A DNA stretch of 64,000 bases from Muraenolepis orangiensis (lineage: Eukaryota; Chordata; Actinopteri; Gadiformes; Muraenolepididae). Under the pieces are notes generated by a model. It worked only from the letters and a program-made list of their open reading frames with translations. It did no database searches and had not been told where the DNA came from. The position numbers and the translations under genes were made by a program. The stretch covers positions 18,121,468 through 18,185,467 of the forward strand of contig CM051016.1 of NCBI GenBank assembly GCA_027704905.1, written 5' to 3'. Below, piece after piece: positions 48,075-64,000 of the stretch (position 1 is the first letter of the stretch; every line of letters starts with the position of its first letter).

Positions 48075-48306
48075 GAAGCACATAGTAGCATGTACCACCT
48101 GGCGTCTAGCAGTACATTGAGTGTAGTGCAAAGAACATGGCACCTAGTGTCTAGTAGTACATCGAGTGTAGTGCAAAGAACATAGCATGTACCACCTGGC
48201 GTCTAGTAGTACATTGAGTGTAGCACAAAGAACATAGCATGTACCACCTAGTGTCTAGTAGTACATGGAGTGTAGCGCAAAGAACATGGCATGTACCACC
48301 TAGTAG
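48075..48306. repeat. 52-bp minisatellite, about four copies
   Basis: Unit of the form GCATGTACCACCTGGCGTCT, AGTAGTACATTGAGTGTAGC, ACAAAGAACATA. Copies about 90 percent alike, one with an internal deletion. Confidence 0.9.
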
Positions 48307-48579
48307 TGAGGACGTACCGAGCAGCATGAACTACAAACCTCCATCTAGCACCTAGCGTGTAGCCCCTAGCATGTTGCATGTGGCACCTTGCATGCAACAC
48401 CGCATGGCTAGCTTTTATATCATACACGTTATATATAAACACGCTAACGGCATACACCTTCACGGCATTATGAACGAACCCAACCGCCTGCGCTTCTATT
48501 CTATCTTCTATTCATTTGTATATAATTAACATATCATTAATAATATTTAATTAATAATATTTTATGCTCCACGCGTATG

Positions 48580-48600
48580 CCCCCCCCCCCCCCCCCCCCC
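48580..48600. repeat. 21-base C homopolymer
   Basis: Uninterrupted C run preceded by AT-rich TTAATTAATAAT sequence. Confidence 0.9.
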
Positions 48601-49757
48601 GTGTAGCTGCCCCCTAGATACACACACACTACTAACAGCCATGTGCTCCTGCAGAACATGTGGCTTTGCTGTTGTCTGTAGGGTCCGTCTGCCAGGTCTA
48701 ATAAAGTGGTGTTACCACGGCACGCTGTCTCTTGTGCATTGGTTTTATAGCAGATCCTGCATTGAGTAGCGTCAGATTGGCGTTAAATAAGCAGCAGCTT
48801 GTACCGTGTGGAGCTGTTAGCGGCACGTGTTTCTAATTGGACCGGCAAACGTGAAGCTCCCCCCCTGTGAGCAGGCCTATAGCGGCGACCTGCGTGCTGA
48901 AAAATGGGGTTGGACTCTCTTTTCCACCCACACCACGCACCACGCACGCACCCACCACGCACGCACCCACCGCACGCACCGCACACGCACGCACGCACCC
49001 ACGCACGCAGCGTCATGGCTGTTGCGTTTGGCCTCTCACACGCCCTTATCAAGAAAGCCTCCCACTTTCTGATGGACGTTTTCCGATCACTCATCGTGGA
49101 GCGTGATGTTTCGGAGCACTTAGCTGACCCCCCGCTGTCCAAATATATACAGTGTGAAGGACGGCTGCAGAAAGAAACCCCATTCATCCATATACAGACG
49201 AGTCAACACACACACACACACACACACCCCCCACCCCCGTGTGGTAAATCAGTCATAAGCAGCCTAAATGTAGAGTCCAGACTACAGATAATGAGATTTC
49301 CTTCAAACACGCTTCAGAATTTAGCGAGAAAGCTTGCATGCGTATACAGCGATGTATATAGATCACACACACCCCCCCCCACCCACCCCCTCCCTCCCTC
49401 CCTCCCTCCGAACTACAGTAACAAGCTGCCAGGAACATTATATACTGTATTGTGTGTTTATGCACAGGGACGTCCCACCGAGAGAACACATACCCGCATG
49501 TACAGAGAGGGGGTAGAACGAGAAGAGGAGGGGGAAAAGCGAGCCATGTTGAGTGAAACAAGGGGTGGAGGGGAGAGAGAAAACGAGAGAGAAACGAGAG
49601 AGAGAACGAGAGAGAGAACGAGAGAGAGAGAGATCATGTTCAATTTCCTCCACTGGGGACCGTCTCAAGGCCCCGGACCCGACGCCGGACTGCCCTCGCC
49701 AGGCCGGCCTCGTTTGCATGGGAGCCCATTTCCTGTGGGTGATTAGCAGAGGGGAAA

Positions 49758-49760
<3 letters not shown>

Positions 49761-49798
<38 letters not shown>

Positions 49799-49799
49799 T

Positions 49800-49876
<77 letters not shown>

Positions 49877-49896
49877 TGTGTGTGTGTGTGTGTGTG
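49761..49896. repeat. (TG)n microsatellite with phase breaks
   Basis: TG array with GGTG breaks near 49791, 49801 and 49870. Confidence 0.95.
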
Positions 49897-49984
49897 GTTC
49901 GGAGAGGTCTGGGGTTGTTTTGTCTGCAAGGGGAGGAAAGGAATGCCCAAATCAAACACAGTGAACAGAACGCCTGGAGAGTGG

Positions 49985-51400
49985 AGGGAGAGAGTCACAT
50001 AGAGGGAGAGAGTCACATAGAGGAGAGAGTCATAGGAGGGAGAGAGTCACATAGAGGAGAGAGTCACAGGAGGGAGAGAGTCACATAGAGGGAGAGAGTC
50101 ACATAGAGGAGTGAGTCACATAGAGGAGAGAGTCACAGGAGGCGAGTCACATAGAGGAGAGAGAGTCATATAGAGGAGAGAGTCACATAGAGGAGAGAGT
50201 CATATAGAGGAGAGTCACATAGAGGAGAGAGTCACATAGAGGAGAGAGTCATATAGAGGAGAGAGTCATATAGAGGAGAGTCACAGGAGGGAGAGAGTCA
50301 CATAGAGGAGAGAGTCACATAGAGGAGAGAGTCATAGGAGGGAGAGTCACATAGAGGAGAGAGTCACATAGAGGAGAGAGTCACAGGAGGGAGAGAGTCA
50401 CATAGAGGAGAGAGTCACATAGAGGAGAGTCACATAGAGGATAGAGTCACATAGAGAGTCACATAGAGGAGAGAGTCACAGGAGGGAGAGAGTCACATAG
50501 AGGAGAGTCATATAGAGGAGAGAGTCATATAGAGGAGAGAGTCACAGGAGGGAGAGAGTCACATAGAGGAGAGAGTCACAGGAGGGAGAGAGTCACATAG
50601 AGGAGAGAGTCACATAGAGGAGAGAGTCATATAGAGGAGAGAGTCACATAGAGGAGAGAGTCACAGGAGGCGAGAGACATACAGAGAAGAGTCATACAGA
50701 GACGAGAGTCCTGTAGAGAAGAGAGTCATAGAGAGAAGAGAGTCATAGAGAAAATAGAGTCATATAGAGAAGAGAGTCATATAGAGAAGAGAGACATAGA
50801 GAAAAGAGCCATAGAGAAGATAGAGACATATAGACAAGAGTGGTATGAAGAAAAAAAGAGTCATATAGAGGAGAGAGTCATATAGAGAAGAGAGTCATAT
50901 GGAGAAGAGAGTCATATAGAGAAGAGAGTCATATAGAGAGGAGAGTCATATAGAGAAGAGAGAGTCATACAGAGAAGAGAGTCATATAGAGAAGAAAGTC
51001 ATAGAGAAAAGAGTCATATAGAGAAGAGAGTCATAGAGAAAAGAGAGTCATATAGAGAAGAGAGTCATATAGAGAAGAAAGAGTCATAGAGAAAAGAGAG
51101 TCATATAGAGAAGAAAGAGTCATAGAGAAAAGAGAGTCATATAGAGAAGAAAGAGTCATAGAGAAAAGAGAGTCATATAGAGAAGAAAGAGTCATAGAGA
51201 AAAGAGAGAGTCATATAGAGAAGAGAGTCATATAGAGAAGAGAGAGTCATATAGAGAAGAGAGAGTCATATAGAGAAGAAAGAGTCATATAGAGAAGAGA
51301 GAGTCATATAGAGAAGAGAGAGTCATATAGAGAAGAGAGAGTCATATAGAGATAAGATCCATATAGGGAAGTGAGAGTGTCATGGAGAAGAAGAGAGTCA
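49985..51400. repeat. Large 17-19-bp minisatellite (GAGAGTCAYATAGAGRA)
   Basis: About 75-80 copies. Left part, to about 50,670, is of the type GAGAGTCACATAGAGGA mixed with GAGAGTCACAGGAGG. Right part is of the type GAGAGTCATATAGAGAA with few GGAG or CAC forms. No ORF of meaning. Confidence 0.95.
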
Positions 51401-52063
51401 TATACACCGAAAAATGTGAATGATTAAATGATAAATGATTCATTCGTTTTTACGATTAAACATCAAAAGGTCGTAGTGTAGATAAGCTCTAACGCTACCG
51501 GTTCTTTCAGCAGTAGCTTTTTTTTTTTAAACGTTCTCAGGTCTCATCGATCGCCTGCAGCCTGCCTGTCCTCCGCTGTTTTCTGACCCCGACGGTCCCG
51601 ACGGGTCCCGAGGAGAGAGGCAGAGACGTGATGGACAGTATCGTCCCCCCCTGCCACGACCACCTCCCCGGCGTCCTCAGACGCTCCCCCTTGCTGGAAG
51701 TGCAACACTATCCTTTGAGAGTAAAACGCCGATACTTCAATCAATACACCTGTTCAACAAGCGTGAACGATATTTTTTTTTTAAATCCTCTCGGTCCGCA
51801 GTCATCCACCCGCTGCCGTGTTTTACAACCAGCACAGAGAGCACCGATGGTTAGTCCAACAGCTCGCAGGAATGAACAAAGCAGAAGAACAAAGGTCTAT
51901 ATGTAGCAAAAAACCGAGTGGGCGGGGCTTTAGCGCCTTGAGCATATACTTGGCAATGTTAGCGTCGTTCAAAATTTGGCTGGGTGGTTAATAACACATT
52001 TTGATGTGGTGTGACCAACTCGGAACACATGGATTGTTACTTTACACAGACCACAGTTCCATA
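51401..52063. other. Unique spacer inside the 17-19-bp array
   Basis: Non-repetitive, GC-mixed. It contains CTCGGTCCGCAGTCATCCACC-like sequence, a GGGCGGGGC box at 51923 and T runs. No identifiable gene; origin unknown. Confidence 0.65.
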
Positions 52064-52556
52064 AAGAAGAGAGTCGTATGGAGAAGAGAGAGTCATATAG
52101 GAGGAGAGAGTGTCCGAGAAGAGAGTCATAGAAGAGAGTCACAGATAAGAGTCATATAGAGAAGAGAGAGTCATATAGAGAAGAGTCAGAGAAGAGAGTC
52201 ATAGAAGAGTCATAGAGAAGAGAGAGTAATATAGAGAAGCGAGAGTCATAGAGAAGAGAGAATGGTATAGAGAATAGAGAGTCATATAGAGAAGAGAGTC
52301 ATAGAGAAGAGAGAGTCATATAGAGAAGAGAGAGTCATAGAGAAGAGTCATATAGAGAAGAGAGTCATTTAGAGAAGAGAGAATCGTATAGAGAATAGAG
52401 AGTCATATAGAGAAGAGAGAGTCATATAGAGACGAGAGAGTCATATAGAGAAGAGTCATACAGAGAATAGAGAGTCATATAGAGAAGAGAGTCATACAGA
52501 GAAGAGAGAGTCATATAGAGAAGAGAGTCATACAGAGATGAGAGAGTCATATAGAT
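52064..52556. repeat. Second block of the 17-19-bp minisatellite
   Basis: About 28 copies of GAGAGTCATATAGAGAA type, more degenerate than the right part of the first block. It ends in AGATCTTAGATCTTAGATCT. Confidence 0.93.
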
Positions 52557-53193
52557 CTTAGATCTTAGATCTAGAGATGAGAGAGAAGAGATACGGAGTC
52601 GGCAGACGGAGAAAGAACGGGAGGAAAGACACTAACTGCAATCGGATATTCAGCGGGCGAAGCAGTAGAGAGTAAAGAGAAAAGCAAAACAGTGAAGTGA
52701 AAGTCTGCCGTGTGAACTGTCCAGCCCAGAGAGAGACAGCAAAGAGAGAGCGAGAGAGAGCGAGAGCTGATAAGACGTCACAAGACAGGCGCGTTGAGAG
52801 ACGGATATCAAAATGGAGAATTAATTGTTTTTGTTTGCCAGCACTTGTGACTGTAAAGAGCATTCCTCGTACTGGTCTTTGCATTCCAGTGGAAGGAGAG
52901 GGCGGGGCAGGAATGTTGAGCGGAGCGGAGTCTGTTGACAAGCTGTCAGGATTAACAAAAAAAAAAAAAAAAGTCTCTTTAGCCCTCTTTACTTCACCTT
53001 GAACCTGCTTCTTATGTCCCGCTGGGCCATGATATACTGCCCCTTCAAACCCTTTGTCAACGGTTTGTCACACAAGCCAGAGCCAAATGCTTTCTTTCAA
53101 CACCGTTTGTCAGCAAAGACTAAATAGTTGAGGTTTGTAATTGGTACCAATATACCAATTTAAAAGGGGTACAGATGTAAAATAAAGACCAAA

Positions 53194-53196
<3 letters not shown>

Positions 53197-53247
<51 letters not shown>
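53197..53247. repeat. (TA)n microsatellite
   Basis: About 25 TA units. Confidence 0.95.
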
Positions 53248-53252
<5 letters not shown>

Positions 53253-53815
53253 CTAAACTAAGTTAACTAAGAAACTGTCCAAGTTTTTCGAGATGTTGAG
53301 AATATAGTCATTTTAAAACATTTAGTTGAAAATAAATAAACTAGACTAAAAACAATAGTGCAGTTTCAGTTTCCCAATGCCCATTTTCCCCTCCTTAACT
53401 TAATTATTAATAATAATAACAATGAAGTCTCTCTTTTTGACCATTTTAGTTACTTTAACCAAGTCCAAACCACTTCACACGGGTGTTATGCCAGGCATGT
53501 AGCCCGTCTGTGCTGGAAGGAGCCATCCGTCCACCGGCCAAAAAAAAAAAGAAAACCCCAATTGAAATTGATAGGCTGCCATTGTTGCCTTTTAAGGTCA
53601 ACGGTGTTTCAGATGCTTGGCATAGCTGGGCGTGCGGGACCAGCTGACAGAGCTGGCAGGAGACAGAGCAACAGAACACTTTAAAAGACAAGAGTTACCC
53701 AGAACCCCTACACACCTATCACTCAATGAAAAGGAGAGAGAGAGACTTTTATGGAGGGTTTATGGTGAAAAGAAGAGAGTAAAGATTAGAGGGAACGACG
53801 GATCTATCTAGTTAT

Positions 53816-53991
<176 letters not shown>

Positions 53992-54373
53992 AAGGGTGTA
54001 CAAAAGTGACAAAACAAGAACTAGCAACTCCGTCCCCCCCGTCTTCAAAAATCGTATCCAAAGCCTCTCAGCCTGCAGATGTGTGGGTGCTGTGATTAAA
54101 AGGCCCTGGGGGTTGAGAGCTTTGTCAAGAATGCCGTCGGACAAAACCAAAACCACATCACCGACGGTGACTGTTGCTCGACTCGCTGGCGGTGGGTGAG
54201 CGACGCCGCTCGTGTTGATACATCATACTCATGTACACTTTGTGTAAGCCTGGTGCGGCTGGTCGTACGAGGAGGAGGTGGACCACGTGTGGTCAGTCAA
54301 AAGGTCTGGGCGCTCAGACGGGGCTAGCAGACTAGTAGGGAGAGAGAGAGAGGGAGGAGAGGAGGGAGGGAGG

Positions 54374-54603
<230 letters not shown>

Positions 54604-54665
54604 CGGCTGAAGGTTGGACCATAAAATATGCCCGGTATTCCACAGAGCACAAGCCCACCACTTAG

Positions 54666-54789
<124 letters not shown>

Positions 54790-55104
54790 ATACAGAACGG
54801 AAGGTGGAGGTAGACATTCCATTCCGTGTACCAGAAGAAACCGTTTGACCCAACGGCTGGGTGTACAATAACGCCAGAACACAATCCCAAACCGGCGTTG
54901 GCTATATCAGCTATCAGCAACCCCCCCCCCACCAATGGTTATCATACAATGCACGCCATCTAGCAGCAGTGCAGATGATGGGACACTACAGAGGGGCAGA
55001 CGAGAAGGGGGGGGGGGGGTTGAAAAGGAAGGCCATCCAGATGGAGACCAAATGATGACACAGCAGCCAAGAGAGGCTTTTGGCGGCGGGCGGGCGGGCG
55101 GTGG

Positions 55105-55279
<175 letters not shown>

Positions 55280-55440
55280 GCCCCTGTCTGTCTGCACCGT
55301 CTAATAATGTCATGTTTTACCCCAATAGGTCGTAAATTATTGGGGGAGGGTTAGGGAGGGGGGCGGGGCTGTTGTAGAACCACAGCCAACACAGCCGCCA
55401 TTGCTGCTTCAATTACTAAACAGTACCGACTACAACCGTA

Positions 55441-55630
55441 GCTAGTCCACCAGAGAGAATTACTATGTCATCTTCTACAAAAGTTACTGCTACTACTACC
55501 ACCAATAAGTACACCAAAGAGAATTACTATGCCATCTTTTACAAAAGTTACTACTACTACTTTCAATAAGTACACCCAAGAGAATTATATGCTATCTTCT
55601 ACAAAAGATACTGCTACTACTACCACCACC
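55441..55630. repeat. Three diverged copies of an about 67-bp unit
   Basis: GAGAATTACTATGYCATCTT, CTACAAAAGTTACTGCTACTAC and AATAAGTACACCAAA recur near 55456, 55521 and 55580. Confidence 0.8.
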
Positions 55631-55674
55631 ATAGGGACTTTTCTGTTGAAATATAGTCACACAAATGCTTTAAG

Positions 55675-55723
55675 GATATATATAGATATATAGAGATATA
55701 TAGATATATAGAGATATATATAT

Positions 55724-55757
<34 letters not shown>
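55675..55757. repeat. (GATA/TA)n stretch
   Basis: GATATATAGATATATAGAGATA then pure TA to 55757. Confidence 0.92.
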
Positions 55758-55761
<4 letters not shown>

Positions 55762-56429
55762 ATTTTTTTTTCAGAAGTCTTCATTCAACTGCGAATTCAA
55801 ATTGTGGTTACAGTGCGCCGGGTCTATTTTTACGATGTAATTTCTGCCTGTGTGAGCCCGCTGCGTCTGGTCTGGTCGGGACAAGCTAGCCAGAGAGAGA
55901 TGGAGGACCTCCAAAGGCAACGTTGGGCGTGGGAGAGGGCCAATAAGGCCTCCCCCCCACCCACACACACACACACACACACACCCACCCACCCACACAC
56001 ACACACACACCCACACACCCACACCCACACCCACACACACACAGTGTTACGAAACACCCTGCAATTCATGACCGGGGGGGGGGAAGAGAGAGAGAGAGAG
56101 AGAGAACGAGAGAGCGAGAGAGAGGTCTCAGTACGGTGAAGAAGAGTAGTGATGACCAGACATGCCAAGAGACACACAAGAGGGATGGACGGACCCGATG
56201 CCTCTTGGGAACTAGGGGAACTAAAAGAAAATTCAGTGAGGAGATATTTCAGTCGGAGCATTCGTTTCAACGGTGTGTCTATTGACAGGGTAAAGGACCA
56301 AAACAAAAAGAAGAAGAAAATGATTCCAAACTTTCATTTTTTAAGGCTTGCGATTGATTGTTCGTCCCCTCTACTGTAAGTCACACATTGGACCAAAGTG
56401 TCCGTCTGTGTCTGAATGATTACATTGTG

Positions 56430-56770
56430 GTCACTTCCGCCGCAGGCTGAAAACCCATCTCTTCAGGACACACTTCCCCGGATCCTTCCTCGTAGCGCTA
56501 AGTCAATGACCTAAGTTAGACTAGATATTATAGATAGGTAGGATATTGTTCTAGATTTAGTTTTAGTTTTTAGATTTAGATTTTAGTTTGCCAACTCATT
56601 GTACTTCTACCCGAGCACTGGTTCAGTTCTCGGAGACTTGTTAGAAATGAAATGCACCTTTTGACTTCCGGTGACGAGTTGTTCCCTTAACCTTCCCTTT
56701 GCTGAAACACACTATTTGTGAGTCTCTTTGGATAAAAGCGTCTGCTAAAATGACTGTAATGTCACGTAAA
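56430..56770 (+). mobile_element. 3' end of an L2-type LINE (ORF2 C-terminus and tail)
   Basis: The frame from 56441 reads RRLKTHLFRTHFPGSFLVAL SQ then TGA at 56507-56509. The LKTHLFRTHF motif is typical of the C-terminus of fish L2/CR1-clade reverse transcriptase ORFs. A 3' UTR follows and ends TTTGGATAAAAGCGTCTGCT AAAATGACTGTAATG, the standard fish L2 tail also used by the SINEs here. 5'-truncated, as usual; no intact RT domain. Confidence 0.82.
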
Positions 56771-57110
56771 GCAGCCATAGGTTAGGCCTCGGTCCCGGGA
56801 GCAGTCCAGGAGAGTACACAGGTTTACACCTGAAGAAAAAAACGTTCATAGATAAATCAGAAAGAATGCAAAAGAAGAAGAGGAGCCCGGGGAAATCCAT
56901 GGGAACCGGGGCGTAAGCGCACGTGAGGAGGAGGAGGAGGAGGAGGGGAAAACCTGGGTTGCCATGGCGCCGGAACATTCCTTTCGCTGAGAACATGTAT
57001 ATTTTCTGATCACAAGAAAAATAATCCGTCTGAGGAATTTTATTTGGAGAGCCGGCCGGGTCGATCCTAGGCTTACAGCACGGGTCAGAGGGGAGTTGCG
57101 AGTGAGCGAG

Positions 57111-57251
<141 letters not shown>

Positions 57252-57410
57252 GGCACAGAGGCTGGCGTCAAGTTTTATTTACTGCTCGCTGGGACCACGG
57301 ACAACACCGGTGACCAGTGAGAGTGATAAGCCAGGTGATGAATAGGGAGAGGTTCTGTGTTGTGGTAACTCACTCTACAAACCTATGGAACACACAGAAA
57401 CAAACACTAC

Positions 57411-57605
<195 letters not shown>

Positions 57606-58066
57606 ACACCACACCACCCCATCCCCCCTTTTTTTTTGGGATGTTGACACAGGTAAACCGATAAAGGTGAACTCCTCTCCCTGGCTTGTTGCTCTCCTTG
57701 TTGTTTGTGTTGCCTTTGTTTAGTAGTTTTCAAGATACACTCAGATTCTACATTTCCTCTGGTTGGCCTCCACAGCATGAAAGTGACATCACAAGGTCAG
57801 TGACAAGGAAGCAGCCCGTTTAGAGCGAACCATGGAGCCAGGAAATGAATCAGACAATAAAAGGCTGATAGAAAGCGATGACTTTGCCTTTTTCTGTTGT
57901 TATGAATCATATTCATCTAAATTAAAATGACTATTTAAAATGGGGTTTTGGAGTTCAAATATAGGTCAAACCATATTGTGACCTAAGATTTGGTCAATAC
58001 TTTTCATTCCATTCAGTCTTCTGAGGCCCATCATGTTTAATTCTCTCTTTCTCTCTCTCTCTCGCT

Positions 58067-58120
58067 CCCTCTCCCTCCCTCCCTCCCTCCCTCCCTCCCT
58101 CCCTCCCTCCCTCCCTCCCT
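58067..58120. repeat. (CCCT)n tetranucleotide array
   Basis: About 13 CCCT units after a short CT run. Confidence 0.95.
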
Positions 58121-58310
58121 AAAAACATTATTCTCATGCATCCCACTGGATCCAGTTCACCAAAAACACAGCCAGGGTGGATAAAAATTTAAAAACAACA
58201 TAAAATAAAATTATATATAGCTTATATCAGCTGGTCATGGAACACAAACTCTTTAAACTGGGTTGATCCAACCACCGTAGCAGGACAACGTTCGGAAGCA
58301 GCCACAGAAT

Positions 58311-58531
<221 letters not shown>

Positions 58532-58896
58532 GAGCTCCAGCTGGAACAGCAGTGTAGCATGAAGACCTCTGGACGAACCCAGAGTAGAGCACTGAGCGGG
58601 GCATCTAGCATACAGTACATGACAGACCAACAGAACCCCCCCCCCCCACCCCCCCCGGGGCCAAGCGGCTTCACATCCAGCAGGCCTCTCAAAATACAGC
58701 CAGTGGGCCCCGGTTTACAGCGCCGTGGGTCTGGATTAGAGGGTTGGGAACGTTTGTTTAACGGTCATGGCGTGGAGGAGACATATTATGGTGGCACAGA
58801 GAAACATTCAATTAAAGTCGAGTTACGGTCACCGAAGGCATACAGGACTCGCTGGGTGAGGGACAGACGGTTCACACTACCCTCAAAAGTGTTGGT

Positions 58897-58897
<1 letters not shown>

Positions 58898-58936
<39 letters not shown>

Positions 58937-59015
58937 TCAAGTGCGCGTTTGTGTGTGTGTTTGTGTCTCAAGTGCGCGTTTGTGTGTGTGTTTGTGTTTC
59001 TCAAGTGCGCGTGTT
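58898..59015. repeat. (TG)n then three 33-36-bp units
   Basis: TG array to 58935, then TCTCAAGTGCGCGTTTGTGT repeated about three times to 59015. Confidence 0.9.
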
Positions 59016-59264
59016 GCGTGTGCGTACACGTTTTATTTCTCAGACATTTGTCATCATCTCCCAGCCTTTGTGGCGTCTACAAAAAAAAGACCTACAAAAA
59101 ACAACAACTTTATTTATAAAAATCCATCAGCACATAAGCACTGCTTCTTTCCCACGTGGACAGTTTCCCACGCAGACAGGGTGGGGGGGGGGGGGGGTTA
59201 AGTGTAATATTTACACAGCACTTACTGTACACCTTCCTTTACATGGTAAAGAAACACAAAGAGA

Positions 59265-59267
59265 GCC

Positions 59268-59332
<65 letters not shown>

Positions 59333-59338
59333 GGCAGA
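59265..59338. repeat. (CAGA)n tetranucleotide array
   Basis: About 18 CAGA units. Confidence 0.95.
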
Positions 59339-61485
<2,147 letters not shown>

Positions 61486-63113
61486 GGATTACAGCATATG
61501 TTAGGAGTCAGAGATTGGCCATGACCCATTAAAATAGCCTTTCACAAACGACTCCGCAAACTGCATTCCTCACTGTATGTTTAATAATAAGAATTGTGAA
61601 ATGCACTTTTAGGTGCGGGACCGTTTGTGGTGGGAGAGAATTTATAGCATAATAATAATAATAATAATATGTGGCTTGAGGTTCTCAGTTCGTGCAGAGT
61701 CATCCGTGTGTCGCTCACAGTTTGACTTTTGTGTGATTTTTGTGTTGATTTGCTGCGGGACGTAATTACAATTAAAAACACTTGGGCTTGACAACGGAAT
61801 GACGCAGACGACCTGAATAATTTTTCCAAATACTTTTGTAATTGAATCGCTGTTCTTACATGTTACAAGAGGAAGACCAGGAAGAAGAAACATGGCCCTT
61901 TGAGGGGAGTTTAGAAAATGTTTTAGTTCATAGATATTTAAGATGAAGTACAACATTATTCACCATTCCCTCCCGCATTATGAATTTCCTACAATAATAC
62001 AAAACTAAACTATACAACACTATACTAAGAGAAGTCAAACTTGAAGTTAAAAGTTTAACTTGCACGTGTAGTCTCATCATCAGCCTCTACACAGATCAGT
62101 TAAATCATCTCAACACTGCTGTCCGGATCCAACATTCCTACTACGTTTCTCAATTAAAGAACATGGAACAACATGCACTTTAAACCCACTCCAATGTCCT
62201 ATATTCCCCTTTCAATGAATTCTACTCCACGTCAGTAAGTCAGCAAAAGTGTTGCGCCTGCGCCTGCGCCCGCCCGCCCGCCCACCCAGCCTCCCGGAGA
62301 CCACAGAACCGAAGCACCCGTTCCCTCCAAAAGACCCTCTCTGCCTGGCCCGGGGTCACCTGCAGTGTGGGGGGGGGGGGGGGGGGGGGAAGGGGAGTGT
62401 GTGCGCTCCCAGACCTACGTGTCAGAGACCAACGTGTCACACAGCTCAGTAATGACGGTCCCCGTTTGGCACCGGCCGAGAGGGCTTGGCACTGTGTGTG
62501 CTGGGCAGACCACCCACACACACACACCCCACCCACACCCACACACACACTACAAATCACTAATCAATGCAGAACTGTTTAGGGGGGAAAATATGGAAAA
62601 CCGTGTGTGTGTGGATGCTAAGTGACATTCGTTCTCTAGTATCTACACAGCCGGGAGAACGAGATCTCTCTCTCTCTCTCTCTCTCGTTGTAAAGGGCCC
62701 TGCTCGGTCACTGATAAGGACATCTGAAAGGGATGGTAGGCAGGAAGACACCAGGGGTGAGAGCAAGGGAGAGAGGGAGCAAGGGAGAGAGGGAGCAAGG
62801 GAGAGACAGAGAGAGATCAGGGGAGAGAGAGACAGAGAGAGATCACGGGAGAGAGAGAGAGAGAGAGAGAGAGCAGGGGAGAGATCAGGAGAGAGAGAGA
62901 GCAGGAGTAGACAGTTTAGTCTGTAGCAGAGAATATGCCCATATTCTACGCTGTGTTATCATACCGTAGACAAATAAGCACACATTCATTAAACACAAGA
63001 TGTTTTATAGCACATTGACGAAATCCTTTCTGTGGGCCAACAGACAGACCAGCTGGCCTATGTTCTCTCAACTGCAGCCTCTTGTCCCGGATACCAAACC
63101 CATTATTACATTA
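61486..63113. other. Non-coding DNA
   Basis: No gene recognised. It includes (AAT)n 61651-61669, CCATTCCCTCCCGCATTATG at 61963 resembling 22548, a G run 62368-62389 and a GA-rich stretch 62755-62905. Confidence 0.55.
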
Positions 63114-63504
<391 letters not shown>

Positions 63505-63740
63505 GCCAATGACTCGTGATTACAGCTCGGAAGGATTCAAGGCTAGTAGCCTCTGTGAGGGAATGATTCATCTATGCTATTTTAAAGTAGACCTTTTTTT
63601 TTTAACCCTGCTACGTCGTCCTGTGCGTGTCATCCACTACTCCATCCCCAGGGCGAGGGGTACCGACTCCAGGCTAAAAGTGAATCATCGGTCACTAATA
63701 ATAGCACAACACGATTACCCACAATACCCTGGACCCTAGT

Positions 63741-63874
<134 letters not shown>

Positions 63875-64000
63875 AGGGGGGCTATCAATTACAGCCCAGT
63901 GGGAGATGGACCAAGAGGGCAGTGTTTTGGTTGTGCCGGCGTCCTCCTTGGCGAGGATATACAGGCTGTAACTAGAGCAGCCACTGGTCAACTGACTGTG

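Noticed and set aside
49985..52556. CRISPR-like array
   Set aside because: Units are contiguous 17-19-bp tandem repeats without unique spacers, in a vertebrate genome.
56441..56509. Active retrotransposon
   Set aside because: Only the last about 22 codons of the L2 ORF and its tail remain; no reverse transcriptase core.

Overview
This is nuclear DNA from a ray-finned (teleost) fish. The evidence is a multi-exon gene structure with GT-AG introns, tRNA-derived SINEs with the typical fish L2-like tail, and exceptionally dense (CA)n/(TG)n and (GA)n microsatellites. That density resembles codfishes (gadiforms), but the species cannot be fixed from the window alone. No bacterial, viral or CRISPR features were found.

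Two protein genes are supported, and they converge. On the + strand, bases 119-7583 carry the last nine coding exons (410 residues and a stop) of kdm1a/LSD1, the FAD-dependent histone H3K4 demethylase. They cover the far half of the CoREST-binding Tower domain and the C-terminal amine-oxidase half. A short 3' UTR ends at the AATAAA at 8303-8308. On the - strand, bases 31005-19589 carry all five coding exons (1135 residues) of luzp1, a coiled-coil actin, centrosome and cilium protein. Its 5' UTR reaches an acceptor-like boundary at 31255, and its 3' UTR probably runs to poly(A) signals at 11999-11987. KDM1A and LUZP1 are also neighbours in other vertebrates, which supports both calls.

Layout: 1-8.3 kb, kdm1a. 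8.3-12 kb, convergent intergenic spacer with a degenerate about 40-bp tandem array and CA/TG arrays. 12-19.6 kb, probable luzp1 3' UTR with (UG)n tracts, trinucleotide runs and a GC-box-like array. 19.6-31.3 kb, luzp1 coding exons, with a 7.3-kb last intron holding a SINE and a (TC)n tract. 31.3-64 kb, no coding sequence recognised. This last part is upstream of the known luzp1 exons, so it is 5' intron or intergenic DNA. It is made of dinucleotide arrays, at least four minisatellites, two reverse-oriented SINEs, one L2 LINE 3' end and small local duplications.

The most unusual observation is in the kdm1a intron 3024-4225. A 23-bp pyrimidine-rich minisatellite lies directly between a consensus branch-point sequence (CTAAC at 3522-3526) and the 3' splice site. 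The result is about 690 consecutive bases with no adenine, so the branch point must apparently act over about 700 nt or be non-canonical. Other points of interest are a 157-bp near-perfect fold-back in another kdm1a intron, long UG tracts in the luzp1 3' UTR, two uORFs in the luzp1 5' UTR, a luzp1 5' UTR segment copied at 34.4 kb, a long 17-19-bp array with an abrupt change of repeat variant, and a pair of short duplicates that differ mainly in a (GA)n expansion.
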